NCBI GenBank assembly: GCA_900541355.1
Contig: UQJU01000032.1
Span: forward strand, 1 to 14,634
Reading direction: 5' to 3'
Length of the DNA stretch: 14,634 nt
DNA from: Candidatus Avelusimicrobium fimicolum
GTDB lineage: Bacteria; Elusimicrobiota; Elusimicrobia; Elusimicrobiales; Elusimicrobiaceae
The notes beneath the pieces are model-generated. The model did not search any database. It was not told the origin of the DNA and saw nothing but the letters and a program-made list of their open reading frames with translations. Each line of letters begins with the position of its first letter. Positions within the stretch are counted from its first letter, which is position 1. Positions 1 through 4,588 of this stretch are shown here, piece after piece. The translations under genes and the position numbers were made by a program.

Positions 1-471
1 GTAAAATACGTCATTTTCTTCTCCGGGGGCTCCTTTTTTGGTTTGCTTGATAAATTCTACCGAGGAATTCTTCCCGCACGAAAGCGAAAAATCCTTTCCG
101 TCTAAATGCGGAATGGAGGATTCCTTTAAGAATTGTTTTTTAAAATTACTTCCATCATCGTGCCATAATTGAAAACTTTCCAATATTGGTAAGGGTTCCG
201 CTGGAATAAGATGAAGATAAAGAGTTCCGCTCCAATCTATATATAAATTATTCTCTCTTACATAGTAATCCGTCCATTCATTGGCATAGGTAAATTCTCC
301 CAATACATAGGCGCCGTTTTCGTCTTGCTTAGGCGTATTAAATGCGCGTAACCGGGAATAGACAATGGTATCTGTTCCTTTGGGCTTGTCCTTTTGGTTG
401 GTGGGCAGGGGATCGGCCTGCCCACTTAACCAAGATATACTAAGCAAAAATAACACCAATAAATGCTTCAT
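1..471 (-). CDS. Secreted protein of unknown function, 3' end cut by window edge
   Basis: The reading frame opens with ATG at 471-469 and stays open for 157 codons to the left edge, so the C-terminus is missing. The first ~19 residues form a signal peptide: basic MKH, a hydrophobic core (LLVLFLLSISWL) and a plausible signal peptidase I site at SGQA|D. There is no lipobox cysteine. The rest is hydrophilic with many aromatic residues (for example YANEWTDYYVRENNLYIDW around residues 62-80), which suggests a soluble beta-rich periplasmic or exported protein. I do not recognise the family. The start lies only 15 bases after the stop of the upstream amidase-like gene, with a weak ribosome site (AATAAGACC), so it is probably translated from the same mRNA. 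By context it could be an immunity partner for that protein; this is inference. Confidence 0.7.
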   Translation of the reverse strand, partial: MKHLLVLFLLSISWLSGQADPLPTNQKDKPKGTDTIVYSRLRAFNTPKQDENGAYVLGEFTYANEWTDYYVRENNLYIDWSGTLYLHLIPAEPLPILESFQLWHDDGSNFKKQFLKESSIPHLDGKDFSLSCGKNSSVEFIKQTKKGAPGEENDVFY

Positions 472-486
472 GGTCTTATTATACAT

Positions 487-1791
487 TTATTCTTTTTGTA
501 TTTCCCGTTTGGGGCCGGTGTATTCATAGTAATCCATATCCGGTTCCCGCGGCGTACTAAACTGTTCGCTTAGGGAGCCTCCTTCTGTTATTCGTTTAGT
601 GTTTGTATTATATCCATCTACCGAAGGTACTTCTCCGCCCCATTTACCGGACTGTTTCATTCCCTCTTCGGCGTTTACAAGTACGATATGCCCGTGTTCG
701 GCATCATTGGGATTGTGATAGACAGCCACGACCGTACCGCCGGCTTCCGCGCGGCGCTGGGCTTCTTGGTGGTCTAATTTATCGGTAGGATTGCCCTCCG
801 CGTCTGTTTTTTTAGGCAGTTTTTCCCAGCCGGAACCTTTTTTATCCATAGCTTCAATCATTTGGTTTGCGTTTTTGCCGGGCTCCATGTAAATACCTTT
901 GTTGAGGAGTCTATCCCGCGCATAGATGTTGCAGTAAGGTTTTTGGCCTGTATTTTTTTGAGGGTCTTGTTTGTCTTGTAATTCTTGCCGGCTGGCGCTT
1001 AAAATGGTATCCCATTGGGCGGAAGAAATATCTTGTTTGGACAGCGTGCCGTCTTTAATGTCTTGGTCTATTTCCTGCCAGCTTTTTTGGTCGTCTTGCC
1101 ATTTTTTAAAATAGGAAGCATACTCATCGGGATTTTCACGTTTGTACCGGCTGATTTCTTTACCAACGGCGGAGAGCGTATTCGGATAGTCTTCCTGGGC
1201 CGTTTTCTCATCCGCTATATTCCAAAACCTTTCCACAGGAGATTGGGAGCTGCGGGATTGTTTCCCTTCTTGTAAGGCTGTTAAACCTTTCCAGTTGGGG
1301 AGCTTGCTCTCCTGGTTTTCGGGCTGGCGTCTTGTGGAGCGTAATTCCTGTTGAATTTCGTCCCGCTCTTTGGAATAGTCCTTTTTGCCATACATGCGGG
1401 TTGTAAAACTGTCTTGTCGGGTTTGTTGGCGTTCCAAGTATTCCAACTCTTTCAAGCGGTCTTCTAAATGCTGTTGGCGCAGTGGGTGTAAGCTTTCAGG
1501 CTGATTGTTAGATTGTAATAGTGGAACTTTGTGCGAGTCGGATGATTGGGCTGCGGGATTGGGGCGGGGCATTTGTTGTTGGTTGCCGGTTAAATAGTCT
1601 TGGTAGGCTTCTTGCGGTGTTTTTCCTTCCGGCCACGGGATAATTGTACCATTGACGCGTAACTGAGGCGGATCTGACTGCAGAATTTCTATTTTTGGCT
1701 CTCCTGTACTAGGGTGTGGTAGTTTTTCAATCTTATCGTCTTTCCGGTTATGGCGGAAGTTTGTATTGTAGCGTTTAGGGTAGGTTGTCAT
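487..1791 (-). CDS. Putative papain-like (NlpC/P60/CHAP-type) amidase-domain protein, possible effector
   Basis: 434 residues with no signal peptide and no membrane segment. Residues 1-70 are polar and contain a small ordered-looking stretch (RVNGTIIPWPEGKTPQEAYQ). Residues 70-185 are rich in Gln, Arg and Glu, with a likely coiled coil near 103-155. Residues ~283-434 look like a Cys-His hydrolase domain: a Cys-Asn pair in KPYCNIYARDRLLNKGIYM (Cys287), the Asn-x-Met and Trp spacing seen in NlpC/P60-like folds (NANQMIEAM, then W322), a basic-hydrophobic AGGTVVAVY strand, and EHGHIVLVN with His368 as candidate catalytic histidine (His366 is the alternative). Papain-like enzymes of this pattern usually cleave peptidoglycan stem peptides, but the family assignment here is by eye. 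The start has a good Shine-Dalgarno sequence (AAAGGAG, 9 bases from ATG). Lack of a signal peptide with a wall-hydrolase-like C-terminus and a secreted partner downstream suggests a delivered toxin; a phage-derived or housekeeping role is not excluded. Confidence 0.7.
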   Translation of the reverse strand: MTTYPKRYNTNFRHNRKDDKIEKLPHPSTGEPKIEILQSDPPQLRVNGTIIPWPEGKTPQEAYQDYLTGNQQQMPRPNPAAQSSDSHKVPLLQSNNQPESLHPLRQQHLEDRLKELEYLERQQTRQDSFTTRMYGKKDYSKERDEIQQELRSTRRQPENQESKLPNWKGLTALQEGKQSRSSQSPVERFWNIADEKTAQEDYPNTLSAVGKEISRYKRENPDEYASYFKKWQDDQKSWQEIDQDIKDGTLSKQDISSAQWDTILSASRQELQDKQDPQKNTGQKPYCNIYARDRLLNKGIYMEPGKNANQMIEAMDKKGSGWEKLPKKTDAEGNPTDKLDHQEAQRRAEAGGTVVAVYHNPNDAEHGHIVLVNAEEGMKQSGKWGGEVPSVDGYNTNTKRITEGGSLSEQFSTPREPDMDYYEYTGPKREIQKE

Positions 1792-1895
1792 ATGGACACT
1801 CCTTTAGGTGGGATATATACGGCAAAGGGAGGAAAGCTTGCTTAGGCGGGTGGCAGGGAAAAATATGGATAAATAGGATTGCTGGCAGAAAATAG

Positions 1896-1925
1896 ACTAT
1901 AGTATAAAATAGTTATGTTTGTCAA
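1896..1925 (-). promoter_or_regulatory. Sigma70-type promoter for the amidase/secreted-protein unit
   Basis: On the minus strand a perfect -35 TTGACA (1920-1925) is followed after 18 bases by TATAGT (1896-1901). Transcription would start near 1889, giving a leader of about 97 bases before the ATG at 1791. I see no riboswitch-like or operator structure in the leader. Confidence 0.7.
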
Positions 1926-1979
1926 GTGTGATATGATACAAAGGGCGTAAAAAGATTAATGGGAACTTAACTTATAGAC

Positions 1980-2011
1980 AATAAAAAAGGCGCCTCTTAA
2001 AAGGTGCCTTT
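1980..2011 (-). terminator. Intrinsic terminator after the tRNA-Pro pair
   Basis: AAGGCGCCT (1987-1995) pairs with AGGTGCCTT (2002-2010) over nine base pairs including one G-T wobble, with a six-base loop. The A-run at 1982-1988 becomes a U-run on the minus strand, so it ends the transcript carrying merR and/or the two tRNAs. Confidence 0.8.
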
Positions 2012-2016
2012 GTAAA

Positions 2017-2092
2017 TGGTCGGGGCGGCGGGATTCGAACCCACGACCTCACGGTCCCGAACCGTGCGCGCTACCATCTGCGCTACGCCCCG
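2017..2092 (-). tRNA. tRNA-Pro (anticodon CGG)
   Basis: A full cloverleaf folds on the minus strand: acceptor CGGGGCG/CGCCCCG, D-stem GCGC/GCGC, anticodon stem CACGG/CCGTG around loop TTCGGGA, T-arm GTGGG-TTCGAAT-CCCGC, discriminator A. The 3' CCA is encoded at 2017-2019. The anticodon CGG reads proline codon CCG. It lies 15 bases after the other tRNA-Pro, so the two are probably cut from one precursor. Confidence 0.97.
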
Positions 2093-2107
2093 TAAATAAT
2101 TTTTAAA

Positions 2108-2182
2108 TGGTCGGGAAGGCGGGAATCGAACCCGCGATCTCTCGCACCCCAAGCGAGCGCTCTACCTCTGAGCCACTCCCCG
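2108..2182 (-). tRNA. tRNA-Pro (anticodon GGG)
   Basis: Cloverleaf on the minus strand: acceptor CGGGGAG/CTTCCCG (one G-T pair), D-stem GCTC/GAGC, anticodon stem CTCGC/GCGAG around loop TTGGGGT, T-arm GCGGG-TTCGATT-CCCGC, discriminator A and encoded CCA (2108-2110). The anticodon GGG reads CCC and CCU. It starts 40 bases after the merR stop codon with no terminator between, so read-through from merR is likely. Confidence 0.97.
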
Positions 2183-2222
2183 AAAAAAGCAGTCTTTTAC
2201 TGACTACCTAAATATTTTATCA

Positions 2223-2561
2223 TTATTTTAACAATTCTTCCAGTATTTCTTTTATTTCTGTTAAAAGTTTGACATCGCTGTGGGCTTTTTCGGTTTTGCT
2301 TGCTGCCGGAAATTGATATTTAGACAGTTGTTTTTTAGCACCTTCTAATGTTAGTTTGTGTTTGTAAATTAAATCTTTAATTTTGAGAATAGTATAAACA
2401 TCTTCCTTGGTGTAACGGCGGTGTCCGCTTTCCAGGCGAATTGGACGGATGAGCCCAAATTCAGCCTCCCAATAGCGCACGGAATATTCCGGCACACCGG
2501 TAATGCGCTTTACATCGCCGATAGAAAAATAGTCTTTTTGTTCAATTTCTTCTATTCCCAT
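2223..2561 (-). CDS. MerR-family transcriptional regulator
   Basis: 112 residues. The MerR-type winged helix-turn-helix spans about residues 10-75: YFSIGDVKRITGVPEYSVRYWE is the helix-turn-helix, GLIRPIRLESGHRRYT the wing, and EDVYTILKIKDLIYKHKLTLEGAKKQL the following helices with the typical end of the domain. Beyond it only a short tail remains (81-112) with a Leu/Glu-rich helix (VKLLTEIKEILEELL) that probably dimerises. There is no metal-binding cysteine or drug-binding domain, so this is one of the minimal MerR proteins of unknown signal. A TATAAT at 2568-2573 would place the transcript start at or next to the ATG, so the mRNA may be leaderless; no clear Shine-Dalgarno is visible. The regulated target cannot be read from the sequence. 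Confidence 0.9.
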   Translation of the reverse strand: MGIEEIEQKDYFSIGDVKRITGVPEYSVRYWEAEFGLIRPIRLESGHRRYTKEDVYTILKIKDLIYKHKLTLEGAKKQLSKYQFPAASKTEKAHSDVKLLTEIKEILEELLK

Positions 2562-2567
2562 ATCCGT

Positions 2568-2596
2568 ATTATATCAATTTGGGAGAGCGGTGCGCT
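2568..2596 (-). promoter_or_regulatory. Putative merR promoter (TATAAT at the start codon)
   Basis: On the minus strand TATAAT (2568-2573) lies six bases upstream of the ATG, preceded by TTGA. The -35 position holds AGCGCA, far from TTGACA. The region 2571-2600 resembles the sequence upstream of the tRNA-Arg gene (2970-2999). Confidence 0.45.
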
Positions 2597-2634
2597 TTAT
2601 GCGTGTTTTTCAGGCGGTTTTCCTGTTTTTGCCG

Positions 2635-2689
2635 TAAATAAAAAGCCTCGCAAAAGCGAGGTTTTTTAAGTTTGCGCCCGGCGGGAGTC
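2635..2689. repeat. Direct repeat copy A: terminator plus tRNA-Arg 3' end fragment
   Basis: This 55-base block matches 2842-2895 with a few substitutions and one indel. It includes 16 bases (2674-2689) identical to the T-arm and acceptor 3' end of the tRNA-Arg gene; identity stops inside the T-loop. The 5' part of the tRNA is absent, so this copy is not a functional tRNA. The two copies lie 207 bp apart. Confidence 0.8.
2641..2666. terminator. Duplicate hairpin terminator (copy A)
   Basis: AGCCTCGC and GCGAGGTT enclose an AAAA loop, with A and T runs on both sides. It is a near copy of the hairpin behind the tRNA-Arg gene. It could act in either direction, although the stem has one A-C mismatch on the minus-strand RNA. 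Confidence 0.55.
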
Positions 2690-2841
2690 CCCTACGGTAT
2701 TTTTACTGACGTAAAAATCCTTCGGGCCGGGCCTCGCGGTTTTTGCCTTTCGGGCTGAACAATACGGCTTGCCCTCAAACAAAAACATCGCTCCGGCCTT
2801 CGCCTCCCGACACAGGCAAAGCAGTTTGCCTGCTCCCGGCT
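2690..2841. other. Non-coding spacer between the tRNA-Arg 3' repeats, with two perfect inverted repeats
   Basis: No credible gene lies here. Two perfect 8-bp inverted repeats with 4-base loops stand out: ATTTTTAC-TGAC-GTAAAAAT at 2699-2718 and CAGGCAAA-GCAG-TTTGCCTG at 2813-2832. The rest is GC-rich with short C/G-rich runs. It may be a remnant of an element inserted at the tRNA gene, or of a decayed tRNA duplication. Confidence 0.6.
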
Positions 2842-2895
2842 TAAATAAAAAGCCCCGCAAAAGCGAGGCTTTTAAATTTGCGCCCGGCGGGAGTC
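2842..2895. repeat. Direct repeat copy B: tRNA-Arg 3' end and its terminator
   Basis: This is the copy attached to the intact tRNA-Arg gene and the partner of 2635-2689. Same order in both: hairpin terminator, short AT spacer, acceptor 3' strand and T-arm of the tRNA. Confidence 0.8.
2848..2873 (-). terminator. Intrinsic terminator of tRNA-Arg
   Basis: On the minus strand AGCCTCGC-TTTT-GCGGGGCT folds with one U-G wobble and is followed by a T-run (revcomp of 2847-2851). It starts six bases after the tRNA 3' end. Confidence 0.8.
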
Positions 2896-2950
2896 GAACC
2901 CACATTTCCAGCTTCGGAGGCTGACGCTCTATCCATTGAACTACGGGCGC
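2879..2950 (-). tRNA. tRNA-Arg (anticodon CCG)
   Basis: Cloverleaf on the minus strand: acceptor GCGCCCG/CGGGCGC, D-stem GTTC/GAGC, anticodon stem TCAGC/GCTGG around loop CTCCGAA, T-arm GTGGG-TTCGACT-CCCGC, discriminator A. The anticodon CCG reads arginine codon CGG. Unlike the two tRNA-Pro genes, CCA is not encoded (the next bases are AAA), so a CCA-adding enzyme is needed. Its 3' end is duplicated at 2674-2689. Confidence 0.96.
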
Positions 2951-2966
2951 GGAAAGCATTTACTCT

Positions 2967-2995
2967 ATTTTATCAAAATTTGGGAGACTGCGCTT
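2967..2995 (-). promoter_or_regulatory. Putative tRNA-Arg promoter
   Basis: On the minus strand TTTTGATAAAAT places a -10 TAAAAT at 2967-2972, about 16 bases upstream of the mature tRNA 5' end, giving a leader of about ten bases. The -35 position carries AAGCGC rather than TTGACA. The same TTTGATAAAAT string precedes the lipoprotein gene at 3066. Confidence 0.5.
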
Positions 2996-3064
2996 TTAAG
3001 TTTCGCATTTTCCGGTAAAATATCCCGTTATCTAATCTGAAAAAGGTACATTATCGGGAAACGC

Positions 3065-3091
3065 TTTTTGATAAAATATAAACAAAGGAGG
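3065..3091 (+). promoter_or_regulatory. Putative -10 element and Shine-Dalgarno of the lipoprotein gene
   Basis: TTTTTGATAAAAT gives a -10 TAAAAT at 3072-3077. The expected start near 3084 is just before AAGGAGG (3085-3091), which is five bases from the ATG at 3097. No good -35 match is visible. Confidence 0.5.
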
Positions 3092-3096
3092 AAAAT

Positions 3097-3498
3097 ATGA
3101 AAAAAATAACAGTATTAGTGGCTGCTATTTTATTGGCAGCTTGCAGCAAACCCGCGCCGACGGAGGAGAAAGCCGCCCCTGCGGAGCAAACCGCCGCGGT
3201 AGGGGAAATTTATACGGGTGTTTTGCCTGCGGCGGACGGCCCGGGTATCAAAACCACGGTCGCCTTGTTGCCGGACGGTACATTTACCTGGACGAGCGAA
3301 TATTTGGAAAAGGCTGACGGAGTGTTTGAAGATAAGGGAACTTACACGGTTGAAAACGGGGTGGCAACGCTGACTATTCCCCAGCAAGAGGGCTATTATT
3401 TGAAACTCTCACCGGGGCAGGCGACCCTGCTTGACCAAGACCAGCAGCCGATAACCGGAGAACTAGCCGAGCAGTACATTTTAAAGAAAGCCAATTAA
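3097..3498 (+). CDS. NlpE-like lipoprotein
   Basis: 133 residues. The N-terminus is a lipoprotein signal, MKKITVLVAAILLAAC, with lipobox LAAC and Cys16 as the acylated residue; Ser17 follows, which by the E. coli rule would favour the outer membrane. Residues 18-35 are an Ala/Pro/Glu linker. Residues ~36-132 match the N-terminal beta-barrel domain of NlpE: YTGVLPAADGPGIKTTVALLPDGTF aligns with the family's GTLP-CADC-EGI segment, followed by a YL...GTY...TL pattern and a C-terminal strand EQYILKKA. The paired cysteines of E. coli NlpE (CADC) are Ala45 and Gly48 here, so redox or copper sensing through that pair is not possible. The C-terminal NlpE domain is absent. It has its own promoter and terminator. 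Its role is probably in the envelope; a specific function is not known. Confidence 0.85.
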   Translation: MKKITVLVAAILLAACSKPAPTEEKAAPAEQTAAVGEIYTGVLPAADGPGIKTTVALLPDGTFTWTSEYLEKADGVFEDKGTYTVENGVATLTIPQQEGYYLKLSPGQATLLDQDQQPITGELAEQYILKKAN

Positions 3499-3500
3499 AA

Positions 3501-3530
3501 AAATTCCCGAGTGCTCCTCGGGAATTTTTA
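3501..3530 (+). terminator. Intrinsic terminator of the lipoprotein gene
   Basis: AAATTCCCGAG (3501-3511) pairs perfectly with CTCGGGAATTT (3517-3527) around a five-base loop and runs into a T-tract. It starts two bases after the stop codon. Confidence 0.92.
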
Positions 3531-3843
3531 TGTTATGGCGGGGCGACGTGGTGCTCCATACGGCTTTTGTACGGGGGCTATTAATAGTTTAACGATTTAC
3601 CTTTTGGTCTTTTTGCCGTTGCCGTTTCGTTGGTTGCAACATTACAAAAAAAGTGTGGCTCTACTAGTCAAAAGAGGGAAAAAAGCAATCCGTCCGATAG
3701 TGTGCGGTGTAGTGCTTTTTAAAAGGGTTGTTTTATTTTTTTTTTGTTAAAATTTTGACAATTAAGGCCGGATATACCCGGATGTGTCTGCTGTATAAAA
3801 ATGCGTATAAAAGGCTGTTTTGCTCAAATATAAAGGTCTTAAC
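3531..3843. other. Gene-free stretch upstream of the pilin gene
   Basis: I see no credible gene. Short frames exist on the plus strand but lack ribosome sites and resemble nothing. The right half is AT-rich with a T-run (3731-3746). A TTGACA at 3755-3760 is present, but nothing like a -10 lies 16-18 bases after it. TATAAA-like strings occur at 3794-3799 and 3806-3811, without a matching -35. The pilin promoter presumably lies in 3750-3820, but I cannot fix it. Confidence 0.5.
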
Positions 3844-3854
3844 AAGGAGAAAAA

Positions 3855-4586
3855 ATGAAAGGGTTTACTTCTATTGTGTCATTCCAGAGTGTTGTAGCCG
3901 GGAATCTGTCGTTATTTAAAAAAGAAAACGACAACAACGGATCCCCGAACCCTGAGGGCCACCAACTCCTCGGGGATGACGACTTTATGAAAAAAGCAGG
4001 TCATCCTGAACTTGTTTCAGGATCTACATCTTGGGTCGTTAGCCGTGGCTTTACCTTAATTGAACTATTAGTTGTCGTCCTTATTATCGGTATTTTGGCG
4101 GCGGTGGCGGTGCCGCAGTATCAGTTGGCGGTGGATAAGTCTAAATTTGCGTCCAATATGCCGCTGTTAGATGCGACGAGAACGGCCCAAGAGGCCTATT
4201 ATTTGGCAAATGGCCAGTACGCTACGGAGTTTGACCAGTTAGATATGCAGATACCGAAATCCTTTGCGATTAAACTGCCCGAAAGTATGGGCGGGAATTG
4301 TTGGGGAAATGGTACTTCGGTGATATGTACGAATCAATGTTATTCGTATTTGGCTCCGTGGGGCACTCAGGCGGCAATCTATTTCCGAACATACGCGCAT
4401 AGCAGTTCTAACACGAAGTTATGCGCCAATGCAGATGAGAGACGGGCTTGCATAATGGGAAAAGGAGAGCAAGACAGTTCTCAGGTGGCCCGTTGGCGCA
4501 GGTTGTGCAATTCATTAGGTACCGAAACTTCCCAACACTATGGCGGGGGTATCTTTGCTACGGCACCTACTTTTGATTTACGTTAG
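3855..4586 (+). CDS. Type IV pilin-like protein (class III signal) with repeat-derived leader
   Basis: From the ATG at 3855, with Shine-Dalgarno AAGGAGA five bases upstream, the product is 243 residues. The prepilin peptidase motif is SRG|FTLIE: cleavage after Gly65, mature Phe66, conserved Glu70, then the hydrophobic helix LLVVVLIIGILAAVAVPQYQ. Mature length is about 178. The globular part has an alpha-1 C-half (ATRTAQEAYYLANGQY) typical of major-pilin-like proteins and six cysteines (149, 158, 162, 190, 199, 218) that could form up to three disulfides. It may build pili or pseudopili; no assembly genes are nearby. The leader from 3855 is 65 residues, far longer than the usual 6-30. An internal ATG at 3987 would give a more normal 21-residue leader (MKKAGHPELVSGS...SRG), but has no good ribosome site. 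The segment 3878-4026 consists of palindromic repeats kept in frame. The stop lies two bases from the convergent nagA stop. Confidence 0.85.
   Translation: MKGFTSIVSFQSVVAGNLSLFKKENDNNGSPNPEGHQLLGDDDFMKKAGHPELVSGSTSWVVSRGFTLIELLVVVLIIGILAAVAVPQYQLAVDKSKFASNMPLLDATRTAQEAYYLANGQYATEFDQLDMQIPKSFAIKLPESMGGNCWGNGTSVICTNQCYSYLAPWGTQAAIYFRTYAHSSSNTKLCANADERRACIMGKGEQDSSQVARWRRLCNSLGTETSQHYGGGIFATAPTFDLR
3878..3910. repeat. Dispersed palindromic repeat 1 (in the pilin leader)
   Basis: GTCATTCC...GGGAATCTG, with arms ATTCC (3881-3885) and GGAAT (3901-3905), resembles the widespread CATTCCCGC...GCGGGAATC repeat but with degraded inner arms. It is read in frame as part of the pilin leader. Confidence 0.5.
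3941..3977. repeat. Dispersed palindromic repeat 2 (in the pilin leader)
   Basis: Perfect arms ATCCCCGA (3941-3948) and TCGGGGAT (3970-3977), with an inner CCC-TGA-GGG mini-palindrome at 3950-3958. Read in frame as part of the pilin leader. Confidence 0.7.
4001..4026. repeat. Dispersed palindromic repeat 3 (HPELVSGS type)
   Basis: Perfect arms ATCCTGAA (4003-4010) and TTCAGGAT (4016-4023) around the loop CTTGT. Translated in this frame it gives HPELVSGS, a peptide known from many unrelated bacterial proteins as the signature of this palindromic repeat. Confidence 0.8.
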
Positions 4587-4588
4587 TT

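Noticed and set aside
2666..2959. 97-residue minus-strand frame (starting MLSAPVVQWIERQPPKLEM)
   Set aside because: It is the translation of the tRNA-Arg gene and its flanks; this peptide is a familiar false gene call over tRNAs.
3511..3750. 79-residue plus-strand frame after the lipoprotein terminator
   Set aside because: It starts inside the terminator hairpin, has no ribosome site, and its sequence is the composition of T-rich non-coding DNA.
3755..3783. TTGACA at 3755-3760 as -35 of the pilin promoter
   Set aside because: No -10-like sequence lies 16-18 bases downstream; the match may be chance in a T-rich stretch.
3728..3919. 63-residue plus-strand frame overlapping the pilin start
   Set aside because: It has no ribosome site and its end (VIPECCSRESVVI) is the translation of a palindromic repeat; the pilin frame with a Shine-Dalgarno explains the region better.
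3878..4026. CRISPR-like or tandem repeat array upstream of the pilin helix
   Set aside because: The three repeats are different palindromes, not copies of one unit with spacers, so it is not a CRISPR array.
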